This document shows positions 23,602 to 32,924 of a DNA stretch of 64,000 bases, piece after piece. The notes beneath the pieces were generated by a model, which was not told the DNA's origin, searched no databases, and saw only the letters and a program-made list of their open reading frames with translations. Within the stretch, counting starts at the first letter, position 1; the number at the start of each line of letters is the position of its first letter. Location of the stretch: the NCBI GenBank assembly GCA_045536025.1, contig JAZSMT010000015.1, forward strand, positions 1 through 64,000, written 5' to 3'. A program made the translations under genes and the position numbers. This DNA comes from HGM11412 sp045536025. Its GTDB lineage: Bacteria; Bacillota; Clostridia; Christensenellales; Borkfalkiaceae.

Positions 23602-24345
23602 ATGAAAATATCAATAATAAGACACGCCGAGCCAGACTATAAAAATAATACTTTAACCGAAAAAGGTTTTCGCGAGGCAGAGCTTTTAGGTAAATATTTA
23701 AAAGACGAGAAGATTGATGCTATTTATTCTTCACCTCTTCCGCGTGCAAAATTTACGGCTGATGCTATAGTAAAATATAACAAAACGAAAACTTACGAAG
23801 TTTTCGACTATTTAAGAGAGTTTGATACAAGGATTGATTTGCCGTATAAAGAAAATCATATAGTATGGGATTTACGTCCGTCGTATTTAAACGACAATCC
23901 TTTACTTTACGATAAAGATAGGTGGACGGAGGTCACTGAATTTAACTTTGACGGTATGAAATCTCACTATCAGTCGGTAAAAGACCTTTTGAATTCAATA
24001 TTTAAAAGGCACGGCTACGAAAAAAACGGTTGTTGTTATAACGTAATCAATAGTAATCACGACCATATAGTTTTCGTGTGTCATTTCGGGCTTGGTAGCT
24101 TTTTACTTTCGGAACTTTTAAACGTTTCACCTAACGCGCTACTCAATCACACTTGTGCTCAGCCAAGTTCAGTTACTACGGTTGTGACCGAAGAAAGAAC
24201 TAAGGGCAAAGCAATATTTAGAATGCTAACGTTCGGCAGTATAGAGCATTTGATTGTAAACGGCGAAAAGCCTTCGTTTATGGCGCGTTTTGACGAGGTT
24301 TACGGTGACGGTAACGGCAATTTTGATGAGGACGATGATGATTAA
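23602..24345 (+). CDS. histidine phosphatase family protein
   Basis: A 247-residue protein of the phosphoglycerate-mutase-like superfamily. The catalytic R7-H8 opens the chain (ISIIRHAEPDY), IYSSPLPRAKFTADAI is the second conserved stretch, and HDHIVFVCHFGLG holds the second catalytic His. An insert between these and a very acidic tail (EDDDD) are unusual. No ribosome site precedes the ATG, which stands 7 bases after a possible -10. It overlaps the next gene by 8 bases. Substrate unknown: phosphatase or mutase. Confidence 0.85.
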   Translation: MKISIIRHAEPDYKNNTLTEKGFREAELLGKYLKDEKIDAIYSSPLPRAKFTADAIVKYNKTKTYEVFDYLREFDTRIDLPYKENHIVWDLRPSYLNDNPLLYDKDRWTEVTEFNFDGMKSHYQSVKDLLNSIFKRHGYEKNGCCYNVINSNHDHIVFVCHFGLGSFLLSELLNVSPNALLNHTCAQPSSVTTVVTEERTKGKAIFRMLTFGSIEHLIVNGEKPSFMARFDEVYGDGNGNFDEDDDD

Positions 24346-25114
24346 TAAACTAGGCATAAACTTTGAAAACGTTCTATCTATCAAAGAAGAACTTAATTTA
24401 AGCGTATTACAAACGCTTAATAAGCTAAAATCAATAGGCATATCTTCGCTCGACGTTAAATACGAGCGTTTGACGGGTGTAAACTCGTATATGAAAGAGA
24501 TATTAATGTCAGGTATGGCGATAGGTTCTGTATTTTCTTTTTGCCCACTTTACGAGCAAAACAACCTACAAAAAGTTCTTTCAATGGTTGATTTGTGCGC
24601 CGAATACAAAATAAAAGAGATTATGATAATCACTGATTTTGTATCAGGTGGATATTCAGCTGAACAGATTTTTAACCTTAAACAAAATTTAAGGCGTATC
24701 GTAAAATACGCTGAAATTTACGGCGTTTCTATCGGTATTGAAAACGTAGGCAACCCCGATTACCCCTTAAAAAACGCTCAAGAAACGCTTGACGTGTTAA
24801 AGTTGGTAAGGGGTTTACATCTTATATTTGACGGTGGCAATTTCGTAATGGCAAATCAAAACGCACTTGAGGCGTCAAAGATATTAGCACCCTACGTTCA
24901 AAGATATCATTTAAAAGATTACGTAATTTGTAACGGCGAATTTAAAGCCGTTCCTATAGGCGAGGGAATAAGTGATTGTAAAGAGGTTTTTAACGTTATA
25001 TCCGAGTTTTATAGTAACCTACCTTTAGTTATAGAATTTCCATTTGAAGATGAAAAAATTTACAGCGCGGTTGAAAAATCGGCGCTATACGTATTGACGG
25101 AGATATTACAATGA
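24338..25114 (+). CDS. sugar phosphate isomerase/epimerase-like TIM barrel
   Basis: A protein of 258 residues from the chosen start, in the xylose-isomerase-like barrel family. Marks are VSIGIENVGNPDYP, HLIFDGGNFVM and RYHLKDYV, which supply the metal-binding Glu, Asp and His residues. PLVIEFPFE closes the barrel. The ATG at 24338 has a GAGGA 5 bases upstream inside the preceding gene, and earlier starts would only add out-of-family residues. It overlaps both neighbours (8 bases before, 4 after). The sugar is not known. Confidence 0.82.
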   Translation: MINKLGINFENVLSIKEELNLSVLQTLNKLKSIGISSLDVKYERLTGVNSYMKEILMSGMAIGSVFSFCPLYEQNNLQKVLSMVDLCAEYKIKEIMIITDFVSGGYSAEQIFNLKQNLRRIVKYAEIYGVSIGIENVGNPDYPLKNAQETLDVLKLVRGLHLIFDGGNFVMANQNALEASKILAPYVQRYHLKDYVICNGEFKAVPIGEGISDCKEVFNVISEFYSNLPLVIEFPFEDEKIYSAVEKSALYVLTEILQ

Positions 25115-25614
25115 CGAAAAAACAAGCTAACGTAAAATTTCTTGAAGAGTTTTTAAGCGAATTTTCACCAGTAGTTTTAGACTACGGCAAAGATAAAGTG
25201 GTGGGCTTTCCTAACGAAAGCGGTAGTAGCGACCTCATAATTTTTGTTAAAGAGGACGAAATGGTTATGACTTTCGGCTTTCAAAACGCACACTTTGCTT
25301 GCGACGATGCGTTATCGTGCGCTGAGCATACTAAAAAATATTTAAACAGCGAATACGCGTCAGTTGAGTTTTTTAAGGAAGATAAGGATTTGTTTGGCGG
25401 TTCAAGACCAACTGACACAGTTAATTTTGATACGGTAGAGGGCATAATCAACTGCTATGCGCTAGGTAACGTTCAAGCAAGTGAAGGTCTTTACAAGTTC
25501 TTTAAAGAAAATGTCGAAATTACCGTTCGTGCCGTAACTTACGACAATAAAATCAATAAGGTTACTAAAGTTAAATTTGACGGTAATGATTACGTCGTTA
25601 CGGTTGTAAGATAA
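25111..25614 (+). CDS. unknown small soluble protein
   Basis: A 167-residue soluble protein with no motif I recognise. The middle has beta-rich stretches (VVGFPNESGSSDLIIFVKEDEMVMTFGFQNAHF) followed by helices and a closing KVKFDGNDYVVTVVR. No signal peptide or membrane segment. Its start overlaps the upstream stop by 4 bases and its stop overlaps the next start by one, so it belongs to the same co-translated string. Function unknown. Confidence 0.75.
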   Translation: MTKKQANVKFLEEFLSEFSPVVLDYGKDKVVGFPNESGSSDLIIFVKEDEMVMTFGFQNAHFACDDALSCAEHTKKYLNSEYASVEFFKEDKDLFGGSRPTDTVNFDTVEGIINCYALGNVQASEGLYKFFKENVEITVRAVTYDNKINKVTKVKFDGNDYVVTVVR

Positions 25615-26303
25615 TGCTAGGCGTAATCGTAAACACGGTAGCTATAATTGCCTGTTCGCTTATAGGGTTGCTTTTAAAAAAACTAATTAATGAAAAAATA
25701 GAAAACGTCGTTATGCAAGCACTTGGCATTTGCGTTTTTTTAATCGGCGTTATCGACGCTATTAATCCGGTGCCAGGAACTGCTGGTATACTTGTGTTGA
25801 TTATAAGCTTTACCGTCGGCGGTTTTATAGGAACTCTACTCAATATTGACAAAGGCTTTGAAAAAGCTGGCGAGCTACTTCAAAAGGCTTTTGACAAAAA
25901 GGGTAGTGGCAATAATTTTTCCGAAGGGTTTACTCAAGCTACTATGGTATTTTGCATAGGCGCAATGGTAATTTACGGTAGTATTCAGTCGGGGCTGGGC
26001 GATCCAAAAACCTTGTACGTTAAAGCCGTTCTCGACGGCACGGTTGCACTTTTATTAACTGTAAAATACGGTATAGGCGTTATATTTTCAGCTATTCCCG
26101 TTTTAATTATTCAAGGCGCATTTGCATTACTTTCCAGCCTTATAGGCCCGTTTTTAATAGAACAAACGCTGTTTAGACAAGAGCTTTCAGCTATTGGTGG
26201 AGTGTTCGTTATGATGATAGGTATAAACCTTTTAGGCATTAAAAAAATGAACGTTGCAAATATGCTACCAGCTATACTCGGTGCGTGTTATTTTCTTTTT
26301 TAA
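25614..26303 (+). CDS. DUF554 family membrane protein
   Basis: A 229-residue integral membrane protein with about six hydrophobic segments and the family's conserved pieces GFIGTLLNIDKGFE, FSEGFTQATMVFCIGAMVIYGSI and IGGVFVMMIGINLL. The family (YdfK-like) has no settled function; a transport role is a guess. It overlaps the previous stop by one base (TAATG). Length is normal. Confidence 0.88.
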   Translation: MLGVIVNTVAIIACSLIGLLLKKLINEKIENVVMQALGICVFLIGVIDAINPVPGTAGILVLIISFTVGGFIGTLLNIDKGFEKAGELLQKAFDKKGSGNNFSEGFTQATMVFCIGAMVIYGSIQSGLGDPKTLYVKAVLDGTVALLLTVKYGIGVIFSAIPVLIIQGAFALLSSLIGPFLIEQTLFRQELSAIGGVFVMMIGINLLGIKKMNVANMLPAILGACYFLF

Positions 26304-26329
26304 CAATTGATAAATTAACTTCATATAAA
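26300..26329 (+). promoter_or_regulatory. promoter of the M19 peptidase
   Basis: TTAACA (26300-26305), 18 bases, TATAAA (26324-26329). Only 5 bases remain before the ATG at 26335, which points to a leaderless message. Confidence 0.5.
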
Positions 26330-26334
26330 GTATT

Positions 26335-27114
26335 ATGAAGTTTTTTGATTTACACTCAGATTTTCCACTTGCGCTTGAAGACTTTTCAAGCGCAAATTTT
26401 TTAGGTACAACCGTTATAGGCGCAATTTATAACGGTAATTTAACATTTGATAAAGCGATTGAAATTGCAAATATATTAAGTAAAATGCGTGATAAAAACG
26501 TATACTTAGCTTTTGAAAATATCGGATACGATGGGCTTGACGTTGATAAAATTATAAGCCTTAACCCACTTTACGTGTCTTTAACTTATAACGAAGAAAA
26601 CGATTTTGGATACGGTTGCAATTTCGATTTACCTTTAAAAAGTCGTGGGAAAAGTCTTGCAAAATATCTATCAAATAGCGGTGTAGTTATAGATGTTGCG
26701 CATTTATCTGAAAAGGGCGCATATTCCGTTTTAGACGTTACTAATAAAGTAATATGTTCGCACACGGCGCTTAACAGCGTTTACAATCACAAAAGAAACT
26801 TATCTGACGGATTGATTAAAGAAATATTATCAGTTGGTGGAATTATAGGCTTAACGCCAGTTGGGTATTTTTTAAAAGAAAAATCCGCCTCGCTTTTTGA
26901 TTTTTACCGCCATATAGACACTTTCGCTCAAAAGTTTGGAATAAGCTCACTTGCAATCGGCACTGATTTTTTCGGTACGGATTACGTAGTTGGAGGAATT
27001 AAAGATTATCTTGGTTTTTCTAAACTTAAAAATCTACTTTATGAAAAGGGATATTTATCAAGTGACGTAGATAAAATTTTTTATCAAAACGCTAATGATT
27101 ATTTCAAAAACTAA
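26335..27114 (+). CDS. membrane-dipeptidase-like (peptidase M19) protein
   Basis: A 259-residue zinc hydrolase related to renal dipeptidase. H7 and D9 in FFDLHSD begin the metal site. The later pieces IDVAHLSE, VICSHTAL and LAIGTDFFG add the remaining ligands and the catalytic surroundings. It is some 50 residues shorter than typical members and has no signal peptide, so it acts in the cytoplasm. The ATG has no ribosome site and lies next to the expected transcript start. Substrate is probably a dipeptide. Confidence 0.87.
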   Translation: MKFFDLHSDFPLALEDFSSANFLGTTVIGAIYNGNLTFDKAIEIANILSKMRDKNVYLAFENIGYDGLDVDKIISLNPLYVSLTYNEENDFGYGCNFDLPLKSRGKSLAKYLSNSGVVIDVAHLSEKGAYSVLDVTNKVICSHTALNSVYNHKRNLSDGLIKEILSVGGIIGLTPVGYFLKEKSASLFDFYRHIDTFAQKFGISSLAIGTDFFGTDYVVGGIKDYLGFSKLKNLLYEKGYLSSDVDKIFYQNANDYFKN

Positions 27115-27131
27115 AAAAGTAGCGATATATT

Positions 27132-27152
27132 AGGAAAGAATTATTCTTTCCT
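27132..27152 (+). terminator. terminator after the M19 peptidase gene
   Basis: AGGAAAGAA and TTCTTTCCT pair around TTA and are followed by TTTATTTTTT. Confidence 0.75.
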
Positions 27153-27205
27153 TTTATTTTTTGCTAAAAAACGTCAAATTTGTTATAAAAATCCAATTTT
27201 TTCTA

Positions 27206-27234
27206 TTGAAAAAAATTTTATATTATATTAAAAT
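27206..27234 (+). promoter_or_regulatory. promoter of the glycogen operon
   Basis: TTGAAA (27206-27211), 17 bases, TAAAAT (27229-27234). It leaves a short leader before AAGGAG and the glgB ATG. No later promoter is obvious in the following seven tightly packed genes. Confidence 0.65.
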
Positions 27235-27254
27235 ATAATAAAGGAGAATTTCTT

Positions 27255-29117
27255 ATGAAAAACGACTTACCTTGCTATCTATTTCATCAAGGCACGAATT
27301 ATAACGCCTACGATTTTTTAGGCGCGCATTTTGCGTGTGTTAATGGAAAACGAGGCGTCGTTTTCAGAGTGTGGGCTCCTAACGCAAAATCAGTTTCTGT
27401 TATAGGCGATTTTAATAATTGGGATAAATCCGTTTCAATTATGAATAAGATAAGTAGTGGTGTTTTTGAAGTCTTTATCGAAAACGTAAACGAATACGAT
27501 GCATATAAGTACGCCATTACCTCAAAAAAAGGCGAAACGGTATTAAAGGCAGACCCTTACGCATTTCACTCTGAAACACCGCCGAACACCGCTTCTAAAA
27601 TATATGATTTAGATGGGTTTGAGTGGTCTGACGAAGATTATTTTGATACCCTTAAATCTAAAAACCATTTAAGCGAGCCTATGAACGTTTACGAGGTTAG
27701 CCTCGCTTCTTGGAAGAGAAATGAAAACGGTTATTACTTAACTTATGAAGAACTTGAGCGTGAGCTCGTTCCCTACGTAAAGGAAATGGGTTATACCCAC
27801 GTTGAGTTTATGCCCGTGTCAGAATATCCTTTCGACGGTTCGTGGGGATATCAAGTAACGGGGTATTATTCAATAACTTCAAGGTTTGGTACGCCCAAGC
27901 AGTTTATGTCGCTAATTAATGCCTTTCACAAAGAGGGTATCGGCGTAATAGTCGACTGGGTGCCCGCGCATTTTCCTAAGGACGAGCATGGTCTTATCGA
28001 GTTTGACGGTATGCCACTATATGAATATCAGGGGAAAGACCGTCAGGAAAACGAGGTTTGGGGAACTAGATATTTCGACACGGGCAGAAACGAAGTTCAA
28101 AGCTTTTTAATATCAAACGCCGTGTATTTGTTTGATAAATTCCACGTTGACGGTTTGCGCGTTGACGCGGTAGCCGCAATGTTATACCTCGATTACGACA
28201 AAAAGCCAGGCGAGTGGATACCTAACGTTTACGGCGAGAATAAAAATCTTGAATCAATAGCTTTTTTTCATAAACTTAATAAAGAAATTTTTGCAAGGTT
28301 TCCTTACGCTTTAATGATAGCTGAGGAATCAACTGCAAACATACAAATAACAGGGCCCGTTCACGAAGGAGGTTTAGGTTTTAACTTTAAATGGAATATG
28401 GGTTGGATGAACGATACTTTATCGTATATGTCAACTGACCCATTGTATAGAAAGTATCATCACAACAAGTTAACCTTTTCATTAACGTACGCCTTTTCTG
28501 AAAATTATATACTTCCCATCTCGCACGACGAGGTGGTTCACGGCAAGAAATCCTTGCTTGATAAAATGCCCGGAAGTTACGAAGATAAGTTTGCTGGCAA
28601 TCGCGCGTTTATGGGGTATATGATGGCGCACCCTGGTAAAAAACTCACTTTTATGGGCGAAGAATTCGGGCAGTTTAAAGAGTGGAATTACGGCGAGGGT
28701 ATAGAGTATTTTTTAACGGCTTATCCTATGCACCATAAGCTCTTAACTTTTTATAAAGAGATAAATCAATTTTACAAGCAAACCCCACAGCTATATCGCT
28801 TAGACGATAGGTGGGATGGTTTTGAGTGGATAGATGCAGATTTAGCAGATAAAAACCTATATTCCTTTATCCGTAAAGACGGGGCGGGGAATAACCTTAT
28901 AGCGGTTATTAATTTAAGCGGTAGTGATACCGAATACTTTTTAAAAGCTTCTCGAGGTAGTTACAAGGTTGTGTTTAATTCCGACCTTGCAAAATACGGC
29001 GGTGGCGGTAAGTTTAGAAACAAAGTTTTGGTCAGCCGTAGAAAGAGAAACAAAGAGGAGGGGGTTAAAATCAAACTTCCTCGCCTCTCGTTTATATATC
29101 TTGAAAAAATATCATAG
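27255..29117 (+). CDS. glgB: 1,4-alpha-glucan branching enzyme
   Basis: A 620-residue GH13 enzyme that makes the alpha-1,6 branches of glycogen. After a short N-terminal part comes a CBM48-like module (RVWAPNAKSVSVIGDFNNWD, about 35-60), then the barrel. The nucleophile is D304 in GLRVDAVAAMLY, the acid/base lies in AEEST (E357/E358), and SHDEVVHGK holds the third acidic residue. Length is typical for the shorter bacterial GlgB. It is the first gene of the glycogen operon, 11 bases before glgC. Confidence 0.96.
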   Translation: MKNDLPCYLFHQGTNYNAYDFLGAHFACVNGKRGVVFRVWAPNAKSVSVIGDFNNWDKSVSIMNKISSGVFEVFIENVNEYDAYKYAITSKKGETVLKADPYAFHSETPPNTASKIYDLDGFEWSDEDYFDTLKSKNHLSEPMNVYEVSLASWKRNENGYYLTYEELERELVPYVKEMGYTHVEFMPVSEYPFDGSWGYQVTGYYSITSRFGTPKQFMSLINAFHKEGIGVIVDWVPAHFPKDEHGLIEFDGMPLYEYQGKDRQENEVWGTRYFDTGRNEVQSFLISNAVYLFDKFHVDGLRVDAVAAMLYLDYDKKPGEWIPNVYGENKNLESIAFFHKLNKEIFARFPYALMIAEESTANIQITGPVHEGGLGFNFKWNMGWMNDTLSYMSTDPLYRKYHHNKLTFSLTYAFSENYILPISHDEVVHGKKSLLDKMPGSYEDKFAGNRAFMGYMMAHPGKKLTFMGEEFGQFKEWNYGEGIEYFLTAYPMHHKLLTFYKEINQFYKQTPQLYRLDDRWDGFEWIDADLADKNLYSFIRKDGAGNNLIAVINLSGSDTEYFLKASRGSYKVVFNSDLAKYGGGGKFRNKVLVSRRKRNKEEGVKIKLPRLSFIYLEKIS

Positions 29118-29128
29118 GGGGATATTTT

Positions 29129-30313
29129 ATGTTTTACAAGAAAAAGTGTATGGCAATGTTACTTGCTGGCGGGCAAGGCAGTAGACTTTACGCACTAACG
29201 AACAAAATAGCAAAGCCAGCCGTTTCTTTCGGCGGTAAATACCGTATTATCGACTTTCCGCTTTCAAACTGCGTAAACTCTGGCATTGATACGGTAGGCG
29301 TTTTAACGCAGTATCAACCGCTTATACTTAACGAGTACGTCGGTAACGGTCAGCCGTGGGATTTGGATAGAAACTTTGGTGGTGTTCACATCCTATCTCC
29401 GTATCAGGCAAAAGAGGGCTCGGAGTGGTTTAAGGGTACGGCAAACGCAATATATCAAAACCTTTATTTCATAAAGAGATACAATCCCGAGCACGTTTTA
29501 ATACTTTCTGGCGACCATATCTACAAGATGGATTACTCTAAAATGCTTAGGCGCCATATCGAAACTAACGCCGACTGTACGATTGCAGCGCTTAAAGTTC
29601 CTATGAGCGAAGCGTCGCGCTTTGGTATTTTAAACGTTAAAGAGGATGGCGAAATTTACGAATTTGAAGAAAAACCTAAACAGCCAAAGTCTGACCTTGC
29701 TTCAATGGGTATTTACATATTTAAAGCTGACAAGCTTTATAAATACCTTGAAGAGGATGAAAAGCTTGAAGGCAGTAAGAACGACTTTGGTGGAGACGTT
29801 TTGCCGAGAATGCTTATCCAAGGCGAAAAGATGATGAGCTACGAGTTCTCAGGATATTGGAAAGACGTTGGAACGATATCGTCGTTATACGACGCGAATA
29901 TGGACTTGCTTGGGGATACGCCAAACTTCCAAGTAGACGAAAAATCTTGGATAATCCGTTCGAGAAACCCGATAGCGCCTCCTCATTATATAAGCGATAA
30001 AGCAAGCGTAGTTAACAGCGCCGTGGTATCGGGCTGTGAAATTTACGGCAGAGTTGAAAACTCGGTGCTTTCTCACAACGTTGAAATTGAAGAGGGTGCA
30101 ATCGTTAAAAACAGCATACTTTTCTCGGGTGTTAAAATTTGCAAGAACGCAGTAGTTGAAAACGCAATTATTGCAGAAGACGCCGTCGTTTCAGAAGGTG
30201 CTGTCGTAGGTGCTGTAACTGACGATAAGAAAATTACCGTTTTAGGCGGTGGAGTAACCGTTTCGGCAGGCGCGGTTGTGTCAGCTGGCGAAATTGTAGA
30301 GAAGGACGTGTAA
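29129..30313 (+). CDS. glgC: glucose-1-phosphate adenylyltransferase, catalytic subunit
   Basis: A 394-residue enzyme that makes ADP-glucose from ATP and glucose-1-phosphate, the first committed step of glycogen synthesis. AMLLAGGQGSRLYALT is the nucleotide loop, FPLSNCVNSGI and ILSGDHIYKMDY hold substrate and metal residues, and FEEKPKQPKS binds the sugar phosphate. The C-terminal part is a left-handed beta-helix (VVSGCEIYGRVENSVLS). It probably pairs with GlgD encoded next. Confidence 0.96.
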   Translation: MFYKKKCMAMLLAGGQGSRLYALTNKIAKPAVSFGGKYRIIDFPLSNCVNSGIDTVGVLTQYQPLILNEYVGNGQPWDLDRNFGGVHILSPYQAKEGSEWFKGTANAIYQNLYFIKRYNPEHVLILSGDHIYKMDYSKMLRRHIETNADCTIAALKVPMSEASRFGILNVKEDGEIYEFEEKPKQPKSDLASMGIYIFKADKLYKYLEEDEKLEGSKNDFGGDVLPRMLIQGEKMMSYEFSGYWKDVGTISSLYDANMDLLGDTPNFQVDEKSWIIRSRNPIAPPHYISDKASVVNSAVVSGCEIYGRVENSVLSHNVEIEEGAIVKNSILFSGVKICKNAVVENAIIAEDAVVSEGAVVGAVTDDKKITVLGGGVTVSAGAVVSAGEIVEKDV

Positions 30314-30324
30314 GGAGGTAAACT

Positions 30325-31437
30325 ATGAACGCATTAGGATTAGTGTTTTCAAATATTCACGATAACAACGTTCCTGAACTCACTCAAGAAAGAACGATGG
30401 GTTCAATACCATTTTTAGGTAGATACCGCCTTATTGACTTTGCGCTTTCTAACCTTGTAAATTCGGGCGTTCCAAAGGTGGGGCTTATAACTAAAAGCAA
30501 TTACCAGTCGCTTATGGATCACGTTGGTTCGGGTAAAGACTGGGACTTGGCGCGCCGTCGCGGTGGCTTGCATATTCTTCCCCCTTTTGGACTTAAAGAC
30601 AACGTTTTATATAGCACGCGTTTAGAGGCGCTTAGAGGCGCGAGGAATTTCCTTGCAAGGTCAAATGAGGAATACGTTATTATGACTGACTGTGATAACG
30701 TATGCGTAATGAATTTTGATAAAATAATTAGTGAACATATTGCTAAAAATGCCGATATTACGCTTGTTTACGTTAAAAAAGATGCAAACGACGTGAAAGA
30801 CTTTTTAAGTAAAATGGTAATAGAAACTGCCGATAACGGCAGGGTAACCGATATTTCCTTCTCGCCGAGAGTTCAAGGCGAAATCAATCTTTACACTAAC
30901 GTTTGCGTGCTTAAAAGAACACTTCTTCAAACGCTTATTGCAGACGCGTTTTCTCACGGCTACAGCCATTTCGGGAAAGACGTTTTAGTTAGAAACGTAA
31001 ATTCACTTAGAATATTTGCTCATAAGCACGAGGGGTATTACGTTGCGCTTAATTCTCTTCAAAGCTATTATAGTGAATCGCTTAAATTCCTTGACAAAAA
31101 CGTAAGAGATGAAATATTTAAAAAGGTTGACATCTACACTAAAGTTAAAGATAGTGCGCCCACGCGCTACGGTGCTAACGCAGTTGTTAAAAACTCGCTA
31201 ATTGCAGACGGTTGCGTAATAGAGGGTACGGTTGAAAATTCAATAATCTTCCGTGGTGTAAAAATAGGTAGAGGCACGGTGGTTAAAAATTCCATTTTAA
31301 TGCAGGGCACTATTACCGGCGAAAACGTAACGCTTAACGCTATCGTTGCCGATAAAAACGTAGTTATTAAAGATAGGCGCACTTTGTCCGCTTGCGAAAC
31401 TTTACCATTTTATATTAGCAAAAATATTATCGTCTAA
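30325..31437 (+). CDS. glgD: GlgD, non-catalytic adenylyltransferase subunit
   Basis: A 370-residue paralog of GlgC. The nucleotide loop GGxGxRL is missing: the start reads GLVFSNIHDNNVPELTQERT. The later FALSNLVNSGVPKVGLIT and the beta-helix end are kept. In Bacillota GlgD modulates or boosts GlgC in a mixed enzyme. A strong AAGGAGG site lies just before the ATG. Position between glgC and glgA is the usual one. Confidence 0.94.
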   Translation: MNALGLVFSNIHDNNVPELTQERTMGSIPFLGRYRLIDFALSNLVNSGVPKVGLITKSNYQSLMDHVGSGKDWDLARRRGGLHILPPFGLKDNVLYSTRLEALRGARNFLARSNEEYVIMTDCDNVCVMNFDKIISEHIAKNADITLVYVKKDANDVKDFLSKMVIETADNGRVTDISFSPRVQGEINLYTNVCVLKRTLLQTLIADAFSHGYSHFGKDVLVRNVNSLRIFAHKHEGYYVALNSLQSYYSESLKFLDKNVRDEIFKKVDIYTKVKDSAPTRYGANAVVKNSLIADGCVIEGTVENSIIFRGVKIGRGTVVKNSILMQGTITGENVTLNAIVADKNVVIKDRRTLSACETLPFYISKNIIV

Positions 31438-31449
31438 TTAAGGAGTATT

Positions 31450-32916
31450 ATGAAAAAATCTTCAGTAAAAGCTGTTAGTGTTCAAAAGAAAAAAAGTGTT
31501 TTGTTCGTTGCCAGCGAGGCTAATCCTTTCGTGGGAACGGGTGGGCTTGCCGACGTTATAGGTTCTCTTCCTAAAGCGCTTGCTAAAGGTAAAAAGTTTG
31601 ACGTTAGGGTGGTAGTTCCCCTTTATAAAGATTTTTATTTTCCTAAAGACAAGCTTAAGTTCTTAGGTAATTTTAACGTAGACCTTTCTTGGCGCAATCA
31701 ATACTGCGGTGTTTACGAATACTTGCTTGACGGCGTTAGGTTTTACTTTTTAGATAACGAGTACTATTTCTTGCGCGACGGTTTGTACGGCTTTTATGAC
31801 GACGGCGAAAGGTTTGCCTTTTTCTCAAAGGCAAGCTTAACTCTTATGAGATTTTTAGATTTTTATCCCGACGTTTTGCACGCACACGACTGGCAGTCGG
31901 CGCTATCTGTAATTTATCTTAAAACCATTTATCGCTTTGAACACGGTTACGATAAAATTAAAACGGTATTTACTATTCACAATATTGAATATCAAGGTAA
32001 ATTCGGTAAAGAAATTCTTGGCGACGTATTCGGTCTTTCAGACGATTTTTATCCCGCACTTGAATACGACAACTGCGTAAATCTTTTAAAGGGCGCTATG
32101 ATGCACTCGGATATCGTGTCAACTGTAAGCCCAACGTATGCAACCGAGATAAAATACGATTATTTTTCGCACGGTTTATCACCGGTTGTATCGGCTATTA
32201 CACATAAAACGGTTGGAATACTCAACGGTATTGACCAAAAAGTGTATAATTCTTTAGAAGATACGCACTTGTTTAAAAATTTCGACAGTGAGGATTTATC
32301 TGGAAAAGAAAGGTGCAAAATAGAGCTTCAAAAAATGCTTGGGCTTCCTGAAAAGAAAAACGTTCCCGTTATTGCAATGATAACTAGATTAGTTGGGCAT
32401 AAGGGCGTTGACCTACTTAAATGCGTGATTGACGATTTACTTAGCGAAAACGTTCAGCTCATAATACTTGGCAAGGGCGAAAAACAGTACGAGGATTTTT
32501 TCAAAAAAGTTCAAGACGAATATTCTACCAAGTGTAGAGCCGTTATTGCATATAATAAAGACTTATCGTCAAAAATTTACTCGGGTGCAGATATATTTTT
32601 AATGCCGTCAAAGTCCGAGCCTTGCGGTTTATCGCAAATGATAGCGTGTAGGTACGGAACTATCCCCGTAGTTAGAAAAACGGGCGGTCTTGCAGACAGT
32701 ATTACCCCGTACAACCTATCAAGAAAGGGTGGCAACGGATTTAGATTTGATAACTATAACGCCCACGAAATGCTTTACGTTTTAAAAGACGCTATATTTA
32801 CCTACGGCGATAAAGAAACGTGGCAAAAACTCATAAAAACCGCTATGACTACCGATTTTTCATGGAGCAAATCGGCTAAGGAATACGTAAAATTATACAA
32901 CAATTTATTAGACTAA
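31450..32916 (+). CDS. glgA: glycogen synthase (ADP-glucose)
   Basis: A 488-residue GT5 enzyme that lengthens glycogen from ADP-glucose. The N-terminal sugar-nucleotide loop reads EANPFVGTGGLADVIGSLPK, where the Lys of the classic KTGGL is Gly, a change tolerated in many clostridial relatives as far as I recall. HDWQSAL lies in the first Rossmann half. The C-terminal half has MPSKSEPCGLSQMIACRYG and RKTGGLADS. About 20 basic residues precede the usual start. It lies within the glycogen operon with short gaps. Confidence 0.95.
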   Translation: MKKSSVKAVSVQKKKSVLFVASEANPFVGTGGLADVIGSLPKALAKGKKFDVRVVVPLYKDFYFPKDKLKFLGNFNVDLSWRNQYCGVYEYLLDGVRFYFLDNEYYFLRDGLYGFYDDGERFAFFSKASLTLMRFLDFYPDVLHAHDWQSALSVIYLKTIYRFEHGYDKIKTVFTIHNIEYQGKFGKEILGDVFGLSDDFYPALEYDNCVNLLKGAMMHSDIVSTVSPTYATEIKYDYFSHGLSPVVSAITHKTVGILNGIDQKVYNSLEDTHLFKNFDSEDLSGKERCKIELQKMLGLPEKKNVPVIAMITRLVGHKGVDLLKCVIDDLLSENVQLIILGKGEKQYEDFFKKVQDEYSTKCRAVIAYNKDLSSKIYSGADIFLMPSKSEPCGLSQMIACRYGTIPVVRKTGGLADSITPYNLSRKGGNGFRFDNYNAHEMLYVLKDAIFTYGDKETWQKLIKTAMTTDFSWSKSAKEYVKLYNNLLD

Positions 32917-32924
32917 GGAGATTT